Shown: in pieces, positions 1-9,908 of the stretch
Position numbering within the stretch: position 1 is the stretch's first letter
How the letters are laid out: each line of letters opens with the position of its first letter
Assembly: GCA_963921195.1 (NCBI GenBank)
Contig: OY992537.1
Span: 57,126,313-57,190,312, forward strand
DNA: 64,000 bases
Source of the DNA: Pegoplata infirma
Lineage: Eukaryota > Arthropoda > Insecta > Diptera > Anthomyiidae
Direction: 5' to 3'
Program-made: the position numbers and the translations under genes
Notes under the pieces: generated by a model
Told to the model about the DNA's origin: nothing
Database searches by the model: none
Seen by the model: only the letters and a program-made list of their open reading frames with translations

Positions 1-413
1 ATTGGACGAACTTTAATGACAAGTTTCATTATATTTAAGAAAAAGTTGTATAGTATTTATGACATGTTGCATTAATAAAGCAAATGCACTATTTTTTCTA
101 GAAATCAAATTTATGATATTTACATTGGAAGAATAAGGAATTAAATTTTTAAAAATCGTCTTCAGGAGCTATAATTTTTTTGCCCCAATTTCTTAATAAT
201 ATTATAAAAAATCATATGACAACGTGTCATGATGATTGATATGATTTTTTTTTATGAAATCATGAAAGTTTATGAAATGCATTTCATAGACTTTTTTTCA
301 TAAAACTTCATTATATTTATGAAGGTTTCTTAAATATAATGAAATTTTATGACAAAAATATGTATGAAACCATGTCATAAATATTATGAAGCATTTTTCT
401 CTAATTGTGAGTG
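1..413. mobile_element. Right part of a CACTC-ended element rich in TATGAAA words, left end outside the window
   Basis: The stretch is full of short diverged words such as TTTATGAAA, CATGTCATAAAT and TTCATAAA on both strands. It stops at ...AATTGTGAGTG (409-413), which is the terminal sequence of the TA-flanked CACTC elements elsewhere in the window. Homology with the second copy of the duplication begins immediately after it. There the matching place reads TAGTAAG (20,239 onward), against TCGTAAG here. I infer an insertion whose TA duplication has mutated to TC. The left end cannot be seen, so length and terminal repeat are unverified. No coding potential. Confidence 0.5.
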
Positions 414-415
414 TC

Positions 416-1639
416 GTAAGCAAAAGTAAAATTTTAAGTTGATGCAACTAAAAAAATTCAGTGGAATTTTTAATTATCTGTGTGTAAGTAAAGTTGTAAA
501 GGGTTGAAACCGATTTTCAGCTTTGATCATTATATTTTGTTTATTGCAAGCACATTTCGTTTGTTGCAGTCACTTATTGTTTGTAACAACTACAATGTTG
601 TTGACACAACTGATTGACTGATTGTGTTAACCAAAACACCTATTGCGTTAGCCTAAAAAATGGTTGTGCCGACAACAAACTAGACTAAAGTAGTTTTTCT
701 TTAATTCCGGTCTGCGGTTGAGTCTTTGGAATTTTTTTACTCCTCTTTTTTACGCTTCTTGCTACTACTGATGATAGTTTCTGCTGCTCACTTTATCTTT
801 GTAAATTACTTTTTTTTTTTCTTTCCAATTTTGCATACTTACACAAGATATATTTTGCAATTTGATTATGACTTGAAATTCTTACAAATTGCATTTCATT
901 TTTCTTCTTTACATTTTTTTATTTTGCGCAAAAATATTTAAGTGAATAAGAGTGTTAAACATTTTATATGTAAACGACTGAAAAATGGTAAAAAAAAACA
1001 GAAAACTTAAAAAAAATGATTTTATCACTTCATATATCTTGTGAACTAAAAACTTATATGAATTACACCACATATGACTATGTAAAATGACTTGATGTGC
1101 ATATAAAATGGCCAGTTTTATTGGTATTAAAGTGTTAAGGCGAGATTATAAATAAATAATAACAAAAAAAAAAGAAATCAGCAAAGAAATTAAAGGATTG
1201 GAGAGAAACTAATTTCTGGAATGTACGAAATTTTTCTTAAAGCTGTGAGTTTTCTAATTTTTTTTGGAATTTTCATTGAATTTCATAGATTTTTCATATT
1301 TTTTTTTATTTAAAAAATACTTCAGGTTTTTTGAATTTGGAGACAATTTTTTACAATTCGGAGTCGATTAAAAAAGTTAAATTCGACCTTGCTGTATAAA
1401 ACGATACCGACCACTATGTTAGAATTTTTTTAACATGATAATGTTTTTAGGCTGGTGTCTAATTTTAAAAAAGTTGCAGGACACCACCTCAGTTTGACTA
1501 TATAAGCTAACAATTATCGAAAAAGAAAACAAGAATTATTATTTTCATTTTCTTAACACAAAAAATTTTAATAACTTGGGTTTGTAACTTGGATAATAAT
1601 TCATCTCGTGGTGAATAAAACCGTTTTTCACAAGCTGGT
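416..1639. other. Gene-free AT-rich stretch with GTTG/CAAC words
   Basis: At 440-700 there are short recurring words of the type GTTGNNACAACT. The rest is AT-rich without recognisable structure. The same sequence occurs at 20,260-21,490. A methionine-initiated frame at 726-941 is a phenylalanine-rich translation of T runs, and is not preserved cleanly in the second copy because T-run lengths differ. I see no gene. Confidence 0.6.
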
Positions 1640-2108
1640 GAATAAAAAGTAACATAATTATTTTTCACCAAAAAAAAAAATTTTTTTTTTCATAAAATTT
1701 TTTTATCAAATTTTTTTTTTTTCATCAAAAAATTTTTTTTTTCATCAATTTTTTTTTTCATCAAATTTTTTTTTCCATTAAATTTTTTTGTTTCATCAAA
1801 TTTTTTTGTTTTTTTTTCTTTAACATTTTTTTTCATCAATTTTTTTTTTTTATCAAAAAAAAATTTTTTTTCATCAAAAAAAATTTTTTTTTCATCAAAA
1901 AAATTTTTTTTTTCATCAAAAAAAATTTTTTTTTCATCAAAAAAAATTTTTTTTTCATAAATTTTTTTTTTCATAATTTTTTTTTGTTTTTTCATTAAAT
2001 TTTTTTTCATCAAATTTTTTTTCATTAATTTTTTTTTCATCAAATTTTTTTTTCATCAAATTTTTTTTTCGTATTTTTTTTTTTATCATATCTTTTTTCA
2101 TCAATTTT
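1640..2108. repeat. Low-complexity array of TTTTTTTCATCAAA-like units
   Basis: Irregular units of T runs followed by CATCAAA, CATAAA or TATCAAA fill the interval, with A/T tracts of varying length. The unit is about 14-20 bp and strongly length-variable: the matching block in copy 2 (21,515-21,897) is shorter. Frames on the minus strand translate to lysine, asparagine and phenylalanine runs and are not genes. Confidence 0.85.
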
Positions 2109-2196
2109 TTTACCCTCCAACCACAGTATGGGGGTATACTTACTTTGGCATTCCGTATGTAACGCATCGAAATATCTGTCTAGGACCCCATAAAGT
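2109..2196 (+). mobile_element. Fragment of a mini-me-like element interrupted by the foldback at 2,197
   Basis: The text TACCCTCCA, then GGCATTCCGTATGTAACGC, then TCTAGGACCCCATAAAGTAT matches the left portion of the fuller elements at 55,591 and 60,626 onward, in the same order and spacing. It stops exactly where the ATATGGGGCATTCC foldback begins, so the foldback inserted into it or replaced its remainder. Same fragment at 21,898-21,982. Confidence 0.7.
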
Positions 2197-3020
2197 ATAT
2201 GGGGCATTCCATGTGAAATCGAACACTTTGAAATTTTTTTTTTTAGATTTTCCCAATTAATTTACAGTTTTTAGTACCCTTCGAAAACCCCTTCGTGGTA
2301 AATTTTCAGATTTTTTTGATATCAAAAGATATCGAATTTTTAAAAATTGGTAGTTTGTTCCTTTACTCAAACTTCTTTTACTCATAACTTCTTCAATAAT
2401 GGTCCAAATTTCAGTTTTTTTTTTCAAAAATTTTGTGTTTTTGCGTACTTTTAAAAAAAAATCCAAAAAAAAATTTAAAAGCGCTCTAGTATGCGATTTT
2501 TAAGTTTTTAAATTTAAATCTCATTTTTGAAAATGTTTGTACTCTTCGATTTTTTTGAAATTTTTTTGTGTAAAACCTCTATCGATTCTACAAATTTTTT
2601 GCCTAGAAGGATCGTGGGATAACGATTATTACTATTTTTTAAAATTTTTAAAAAAAAATTTATTGTAATTTTCCAATCTTAAAATCAATTCTACTGCTCC
2701 CATGGTGCGTCATAGAGGAGTCATTTATAAAACCGACCCCCATTAATTTTTAAGTCTTAACATTTCTTCGGAACAAACTAATACCCTATCTCCAATTTCT
2801 AAGGGGGCTCCCACACAAAACGACATTTTTCAAAATTTGCTCCAACCGCTCTAACTGCCCTAATAGTGCCCTTAGAGCAACAAAATGTATGACCGACCCA
2901 CAATATTTTTTAAGTCCAAACATTTGCTCTGAATACACCTACCCTCTATCTCTAATTGTTAAGGCGGTCCCCATACAATTTTTTTTATTTTTTGTAAATT
3001 AGTTTTATTTAATCAGCTTC

Positions 3021-3187
3021 TTTAAGAAAATATAAAAAGTAATCCGAAATTTTTTTTCAAAAATCCACCATGACAGATCGATGCGGAATTTTATTAGCTA
3101 AAATACAAAAAAAGAAAAACCAAAATCGGTTAAGAATTGCGACCAGTAGGCAAAATTGGACAAAAAAGTATATTTTTCCCCACTGTG
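3021..3187 (-). mobile_element. Deletion derivative of the CACAGTGGGG element in the left foldback arm
   Basis: Read on the minus strand it begins CACAGTGGGGAAAAATATAC at 3,187, next to the same CGGTA site used at 3,472. It matches the first 165 or so bases of that element, then jumps straight into foldback arm sequence (GAAGCTGATTAAA). The far end of the element is lost. Presence at the mirror position in both arms suggests copying between arms after insertion. Confidence 0.75.
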
Positions 3188-3471
3188 TACCGGTCCAATG
3201 GTGCGTCCGAGAGGGGTCATTAGTGAGGCCCACCCCCATTTATTTTTACCCTACAATATTTTTTTAAAATATACCTACGCCCTATCTCCACTCCCTAAGT
3301 AGGCTACCATTCAAAATTATATTTTTATAAAATTTGCTCCAACTGTTATTTGTATGGGAGCCTACTTAGGGAGACAGGGCGTAGGTATGTTTTAAAAAAA
3401 TGTTGTAGGGTAAAAATAAATGGGGGTCGGTCTCACTAATGACCCCTCTCGGACGCACCATTGGACCGGTA

Positions 3472-4510
3472 CACAGTGGGGAAAAATATACTTTTTTGTC
3501 CAATTTTGCCTACTGGTCGCAATTCTTAACCGATTTTGGTTTTTCTCTTTTTGTATTTTAGCTAATAAAATTCCGCATCGATCTGTCATGGTGGATTTTT
3601 GAAAAAAAATTTCGGATTACTTTTTATATTTTCTTAAAGTTCAGAAAATTTTCATTTTCTCAGTATTTTTGCAATAAAAAATGTATTAGGAATGGGATGA
3701 ATATGCTTTATAGACTAAATTAAAGGTGTTGTAACCCTTTATCAACGAGGGGATTAGTATTTGAAAATATATTATTATTTTGGTTTTTATAACCAGACAA
3801 AAATTCAAGAATTTTCACTTTTAAAAGACTATATCTTCAAAAATAATGTACCAATTTCAATGAAATCTTTTTTAGATTAAAGCTTATGTTTTACTTAGTC
3901 ATAATTGGTACACAATTTTTTTTTTTTTTTAAATATTTTATTTTTTGCTTAAATTTTACCTTATGATTTTTGGAATTTTAAATTTATTTTTTAGTCTGTT
4001 AAAAAAAAGAAATGGTTGTAACATTGTAAATTCGATAAAAAGAGTTAAACAGTTTTGCAAAAATACTTTATTTACCAATAATGGTTAAGAAAATGATAAG
4101 CTTTAATCTAAAAAAAAATCATTGAAATTGGTACATTATTTAAAGTAATATAGGTACTTAAAAGTGAACATTTTTAAGTTTTCATCTGTTTATAAAAATC
4201 AAAATAACAATAAATTAACAAATGCTATTAATGTCGTTTATAAGGGGTTCAAATACCTTTAATTTTGTCCATACAGCTTGTTCGTATCCTACCTATTACA
4301 TTTGTTAGTGCAAAAATTCTAAAAAAATTAATATTTGCTGAACTTTAAAAAAATATTCAAATAAAACAAAAACGATTTTTAGAAATCCACCATGACAAAC
4401 CGCTGTGGCATTTTATAAGCTAAATTTCAAAAAAAGAAAAACTAAAATCGGTTAAGAATTGCGACCTGTAGGCAAAATCGGACAAAAAAAGTCCGTTTTT
4501 CCCCACTGTG
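3472..4510. mobile_element. Long foldback element with CACAGTGGGG ends and 5-bp target duplication CGGTA (Transib-like ends)
   Basis: The left end CACAGTGGGGAAAAA (3,472) and right end TTTTTCCCCACTGTG (to 4,510) begin terminal inverted repeats of at least 125 bp. Inversion continues inward almost to a loop near 3,930-4,060. The element is flanked by CGGTA on both sides (3,467-3,471 and 4,511-4,515). The equivalent place in foldback B (near 11,001-11,008) has CGGTA once, which is a clean empty site. Five-bp duplications with CAC...GTG ends are typical of the Transib superfamily, and CACAGTG equals the consensus heptamer of V(D)J recombination signals. No transposase is present, so assignment to Transib rests only on the ends. 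Confidence 0.75.
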
Positions 4511-5346
4511 CGGTAGAAGCTGATAAAATAAAACAAATTTACAAAAAATAAAAAAATTGTATGGGGACCGCCTTTACAGTTAAAGATAGAGGGTAGGTGT
4601 GTTCAGAGAAAATGTTTGGACTAAAAAAACATTGTGGATCGGTCATACATTTTGTTGCTCTAAGGGCACTATTAAGGCAGTAAGAGCGGTTGGAGCAAAT
4701 TTTAAAAAATGTCTTTTTGTGTGGCAGCCCCCTTAGAAATTGGAGATAGGGTATTAAATTGTTCCACAGAAATGTTAAGACTTAAAAATTAATGGGGGTC
4801 GGTCTTATAAATGACCCCTCTATGACGCACCATTGGAGCAGTAGAAATGATTTTAAAATTGGAAAATTATAATAAATTTATTTCAAAAAATTTTAAAAAT
4901 AGTAATAAACGATCCCACGATCCTCCTGGGCAAAAAATTTGTAGAATCGATAGAAGTTTTACACAAAAAAATTTCAAAAAAATCGAAGAGTACAAACATT
5001 TTCAAAAATGAGTTTTAAATTTTAAAACTTAAAAATCGCATACTAGAGCGCTTTTAAGCATTTTTTGGGGATTTTTTTTTTAAAGTACGTAAAAAAACAA
5101 AAATTTTGAAGAAAAAAAAAAAATTTTAATTTGGACCATTATTGAAGAAGTTATAAGTAAAAGAAGTTTGAGTAAAGGAACAAACTACCAATTTTAAAAA
5201 ACTCGATATCTTTTGAACGGGTCATCAAAAAAATCTGAAAATTTACCACGAAGGAGTTTTCGAACGGTACTAAAAACGGTAAGCAAATTGGGAAAATCTA
5301 AAAAAAAAATTTCAAAGTGTCCAGTTTGACATGGAATGCCCCATAT

Positions 5347-5818
5347 ATACTATAGTACCATGTGAAATTTGTTCTAATGTTGGCCAAATCCGAGATATAA
5401 TTTTCGCAATTTTTATTTATTAAAATTAAGTTTTCGTCAGTCGGAACTTCTTCTGACATAAAAAATCGAAAACTAATTTTTTTATCAGAATTTATTTTTT
5501 TTTGCATTAAAAATTTTTTTTATCATCAAAATTTTCTTTGCTCATCAAAAACTTTTAGCACCAAAAATATTTATTTTTCATAATTTTTTTTTTTTTGTTT
5601 TTTTAATAAAATTTTATGTATCAAAAATTATGTTTTATCAACAAGTTATTTTTTCACAAAAAAAAAATATTTTCTATCAAAAACTTATTTTCATCAAAAA
5701 TTACTATTTTTTATAAAAAATTACTTTTTTTATAAAAAAATATTTTTTCCTTTAAAAAAATTTCATCAAATTGCTTTACTTTTCATTAAATTTTTTTTTA
5801 CCAAAAATATTTTCACTA
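5347..5818. other. Spacer and low-complexity TTTTTCATCAAAA block
   Basis: 5,347-5,495 is AT-rich unique-looking sequence. 5,495-5,815 is a run of TTTTT-CATCAAA/TATCAAA words like that at 1,640-2,108. Copy 2 has the same at 27,048-27,605, plus a roughly 100-bp insertion. No gene. Confidence 0.6.
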
Positions 5819-6189
5819 CACACAAAAAAAAACTTTGTCAAATTACTAGGAAAAGTCTCGTAATCCCATTTTACTAATAAATTTACAATTTTATTGGTAA
5901 AAAGATTGTAAAATTACAAAATTATTGGTAAAAAGCTGGTAAAATTACTAGTAATTCTCGTAAAATATGAGGTAGCAAAAAATCTCGTAAAATTACGAAA
6001 CCTCCTTGTAAATTTAATCGTGTCAAAAAATTTGTAAATTTACAATTTTATTGGTAAAAACCTTGTAAAATTACAAAATTATTGGTAAAAAGCTTGTTAA
6101 ATTACTACGAATTTTTTTCAAATAGGAGGAAGCAAACAAAAAAAAGTTACAAGTTTTTCTTGTAATTTTACAAGTTTTTTTTTTTAGTG
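5819..6189. mobile_element. CACACAAAA...AGTG element, TA flanked, filled with GTAAAATTAC words
   Basis: The left end CACACAAAAAAAAACTTTGT and right end ...ACAAGTTTTTTTTTTTAGTG form an imperfect terminal inverted repeat. TA flanks it at 5,817-5,818 and 6,190-6,191. The interior is built of the words GTAAAATTAC, TTACAAG and TTGTAAATTTAC in both orientations. The counterpart in copy 2 (27,611-28,155) is about 170 bp longer. Non-autonomous, no open frame. Confidence 0.75.
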
Positions 6190-6191
6190 TA

Positions 6192-7687
6192 ACAACAAGT
6201 CCATGCTTATCTGACATAGGAATGTTCCACTTCCAAGCAAAAAAAGTCAATACCACTTTCTGATGGAGTGCTTTAAAACTATAACAAAGGTAATCAAATT
6301 ACGTGATTCACGCGTGATCGATTAATTCAAAATCGAACAAAGTTTTCCTTACAATTCGTTAATTGCATTTTAAATTTTACGAAAACAATTTTTACCCCTA
6401 ACCAACATTCATTTACAATATAAAAAAAATTACAAAAACCATGTTGGTCACTGCGTATAAGTTATTGTACCATAAATGGCCTTATTTTTGTAACACATCG
6501 TTAAAATTCTATAAAAAGTCAATTTCCATTTTTTTTAACAACAAAATCAAGAAGAAATAACGCTGCCTTTAGTATTGTCATTCATTTATGCATTTATTTT
6601 TTTGAAAAATGCATTATAAAATTTATTTATAAAAATTTAATATTTTTATTTTGTTATTCTTATCAATAAATTCAATTTTGTGTATCAATTTAATTGACCA
6701 TTATCGTCATCAATTCTGGTAGATAAACTTCCTGGTAGTAGATTTTTTTTTTTTTTTTTAATTTATGTTAACTTTAATGGCAGTTGTTTGTTCAAAACAG
6801 AGAAAAATAATATAAATGTTTATGGTTTTTGTGTTAAATGGTCAAGAGATAAAAAATATTAGTCATAAAAATGTAGTTTAAAATATATTGTATGTATGCA
6901 TCCAAATACATTATAATTTTTCTGCGTTGGTTTAACTCTGGGTTATTGTCCTATTTGCTTTATGGCAAAATATTCTTTGAAAAATATGAATATTTTTTGT
7001 TTGGGCGTTTTTTTGTTTATGATAGGACTATTTGAGTTAAATCAGATTATCACTTAAAAAGGATGTATTTTTTACATTAAGAAAATATTAAATTAAAAAA
7101 AAAAAACAAAAGTTTATTCTGTGAGTTGAAACAACTTTTTTTTTTTGAATCCCTGATGATGGTTAACGATGGTTCAACGAAATATCGTAAAGTAAGCAAA
7201 ATTTTAGTGTAAAATTGAAAACATGGTTTATTTCAACAATATTTTTCTTTAATTTATGACCTTCGGCCATACTAAATCAACAACATACAATTGCACAGGT
7301 CAAAAATAATTTATTTGTTAACATAATATTAAATATTCCGAAATATTTTTGTCTTAGAAAAACTTACAGATTCTCAAAAAATTTATTCTGTAGAAACATT
7401 TTTAAATTTCGAGACATTTAAAATTGTTTAACTCCTAACCATTTTTTATAAAAAATTCTAAAAACCTACTACTTTTTTTTTTATAGGGAAAACTATTTTT
7501 TTTAGATACAGAATAAGATTCTGAATAATTATTTTTGTTAAAGCATCAAATACTAAAAAATATAAAAAACTTATTCCTTTTTTTAAATTTTTAAAAATAT
7601 GTAGTTAGCCACTTTGTCCCAGAAACCACAGAATATATTTATGAACAATTTTATTTATTTCAGTAGTTTCGCCAACAATGTCTAAAA
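6192..7687. other. Gene-free AT-rich stretch, quiet
   Basis: There are few internal repeats apart from A/T tracts. Copy 2 preserves it closely at 28,158-29,140 and 31,680-32,110, interrupted by a 2.5-kb composite insertion. Nothing like a splice-bounded open frame was seen. It could be intron or intergenic DNA. Confidence 0.5.
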
Positions 7688-8551
7688 ACTTGTTGAGTTT
7701 ATCATTTCTTGTCAAAAAAGGTAAATTTTTCTTATCGTTTAAAGCAAATTGTAATTGATTTATGATGATTCGTTTTGTGACTATCTTGAAATAAAAAAGG
7801 TGATGATTGTAATTTATTGAAGTTTTACACCTTTTTAGAAAAAAATAGAAGTATAAGATTTAGAATATTTTTTGCAACACAAATGCAGAGGAGGTTGATG
7901 ATAACACCATCCGACAGCCAATATTAAACATGAACCGGATGATATACGCCTGAAAGTAGAGATCAAATGGAGTAAAACTGCATTAACAATTTTTCATTTC
8001 GTGATTCTGTTTCCTTTAAAAAGGAGTTCCAAGTTTTAAAGGATAACATTTATTAAAATATTTTTTTAAATATTTGTACTTGTCCTAGGATGCTACTGGT
8101 GATGGCAAATAAAAGAGGAGGATCCGCTAATTATTTTATTTGTATTATTTTACCATATCAGGATCAAAGGATGTGAATAATGTCTTTTGATCAAAATATT
8201 TTGTTGAACATTTTGAATAATATTAAAGGATAAAGTTTTGAAAGGACGTAAATTACCTCGTTTTTCCTGATATGTAAAAAATAATAAAATAGGAAAATAA
8301 GGGGAAATCCACCCCTTTCATTTGCTATCACTAGTGGCATCCTAGGACAAATACAAATATAAACAAAATTATAAAATTAAACCCTCTAAAACTTTGAAGT
8401 GCCTTTAAAAGGAAACAAGTGCACAAATTGAAAAACTGTAAATGCAGTTTTACTACATTTAGCCTCTAGTTTCAAACATATATTATCCAGTTCGTGTTTA
8501 ACGACTTTTTGTCATTTTTATCAGACAGTGTAACATATAACTCAACAAGTA
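7688..8551. mobile_element. Foldback element with ACTTGTTGAGTT...AACTCAACAAGT arms
   Basis: Inverted arms can be followed from ACTTGTTGAG (7,688) to CTCAACAAGT (8,551). Inner pairs include CCGACAG/CAGACAG, GTAAAACTGCATT/AATGCAGTTTTAC, TGTCCTAGGATGCTACT/AGTGGCATCCTAGGACA and CCATATCAGG/CCTGATATG. The loop lies near 8,165-8,265. The left arm has about 150 bp with no partner. Copy 2 carries it at 32,112-35,269, opened by a Tc1-like element in the left arm and a CACAG element in the right arm. No transposase; target duplication not identified. Confidence 0.7.
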
Positions 8552-8639
8552 AAAGTGTTTAGTACGGTTGTGCCAAATCTTTTTTACCCTCTAAAATGTA
8601 AAAAAAAAATTGTCAGAGGCGTTTTTTTTTTTTGAAGAT

Positions 8640-9235
8640 ATCTAAGGATGGCGTTGGGGGAAACCTTCCCCTCGCGATCAATTTTGCAAATTAATTGATT
8701 ATAATTTTTCCACTTAAGTAATACAATTTTGTCATTAATAGAAGAGTTTTTTATATCCACGACCACAAAAGGGGTCCAAGTGCAGGCCTTTAAACAACTT
8801 CTAACTTAAAAATATTTAATTATTTTAACATAAATTCAAAAAACCTGTGCGTTTCTTACAGGCTGGTTTAGTTGTTCAAGGGCGGACTTGATCCCCTTGA
8901 TTTCTCCGACATTGCCCATTTACGAACTGAGCCAGTCCCCGCGATAAATGTTGGCAAATTAATATATTATGGTTTTTGCACTTAAGTAATTAAATTAAAT
9001 CATTATTTGTACAGTTTTTTATATCCAAGCCCCGGATCGAAACAAATGGAATTTTTTCCCCTGGGTGCAGGACTTCGAACTACTTTTGACTTCAATCTTT
9101 TTTTAACGATAATGCAAGAAAAACTATAAAAAATGGCGTTTTTTAGAGGCTGGTTAATTCATCAAAGGGGGACTTTATTCCCACTGGTCCGATTTTGCCC
9201 ATTGACGAACTGGAACAGCCTATGATCATATGCCA
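8640..9235. repeat. Two diverged tandem units of about 300 bp
   Basis: Unit 1 (about 8,675-8,940) and unit 2 (about 8,942-9,225) share the same ordered landmarks: CGCGAT, TTAAT(T/A)..ATTAT..TTTTTCCACTTAAGTAAT, TTTTTTATATCCA, GTGCAGG, GGCTGGTTNA, GGACTT.ATCCC, GCCCATT.ACGAACTG. Both recur at 35,375-36,235 in copy 2. No open frame. Origin unknown. Confidence 0.7.
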
Positions 9236-9285
9236 AACTTCATGAGCTCTTTTAGTTGGATTGTGGCTAGAATGACTCATTGTTA

Positions 9286-9882
9286 CACTCAAAAAAATAA
9301 AACTGTAAAGTTAACAAATTTTTTTTTTGTTAACTCGAGTTTACTGGCTTTTTAGCAAATTTTTAGTTAAAATCAGCGTTTTAACTACTTTTTTTAGTTA
9401 AGTTCAATTTACGAAAATACTAAGTAGTTTTGAACAAATTTTGTATTAATTTTTTTTGTTGACTTCAAAACTGAGTTTACGAATTTTTACTAATTAATTT
9501 GCTGATTTTTCGTAACAAATTTGTTAAGTAGAATTTCTTGTGAAGCCTCCTATGCAAATCTCATAAGTTCTACTTAAGCTGATGAAAAAATATAAAAAAT
9601 AAACTTTTAATTTTTTACAAAATATTTTCTAAATTTTAGTAACAAAAAGTTTAGCTGAATTCAACTAATTTTTTTGTTAATATATGTACATAAAAACGTT
9701 ACGAAATTTCAGCTAAATTTTTAGTTAAAGTTACGGTTTTTTTTGCTAAATTCATTCTACAAAAAGTTAACTAAATATTTTTAGTTAAATTAACTAAAAA
9801 TTTAGTTGGCCCAAAATCAGGTGCTTTTTTAGTTAAATTTAACTAAATTTTTTGTTAACTTTACAGTTTTTTTTTTTGAGTG
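9286..9882. mobile_element. CACTCAAAA element with verified TA target duplication, AGTTAA-word interior
   Basis: The left end CACTCAAAAAAATAAAACTG and right end CAGTTTTTTTTTTTGAGTG are inverted repeats, flanked by TA (9,284-9,285 and 9,883-9,884). Copy 2 lacks the whole 597 bp and reads ...CTCATTGT-TA-GAGTCTATC at 36,292-36,310. That proves insertion with duplication of TA. The interior is built from TTAGTTAA, TTTAGTTAAATT and AACAAATTT words on both strands. It has no transposase. TA duplication is common to Tc1/mariner and several other superfamilies, so the superfamily is not settled. Confidence 0.92.
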
Positions 9883-9908
9883 TAGAGTCTATCATGGATC
9901 AATTATAT

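Larger units (their letters stand above)
2197..5346. mobile_element. Foldback A: ATATGGGGCATTCC family, with nested insertion
   Basis: The ends are ATATGGGGCATTCCATGTG and its inverted partner ...ACATGGAATGCCCCATAT, and the whole left arm is repeated inverted in the right arm around a centre near 3,335-3,350. Each arm holds three diverged modules of roughly 150-180 bp that share the order GACCGACCC...CCCTATCTC...GGGGGCTCCCA/TAGGCTCCCA. A 1,039-bp element (3,472-4,510) interrupts the right arm and a deletion derivative of it (3,021-3,187) lies in the left arm. There is no transposase. Frames found here appear as the same protein on opposite strands, as expected of an inverted repeat. Confidence 0.85.

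Noticed and set aside
3057..3602. Identical 60- to 65-residue open frames on opposite strands (beginning MGVGLTNDPSRTHH or MTDRCGILLAK), also at 22,798-23,394
   Set aside because: They are the two arms of an inverted repeat read in both directions and include element termini. Copies carry stops and indels, and no known domain is seen.
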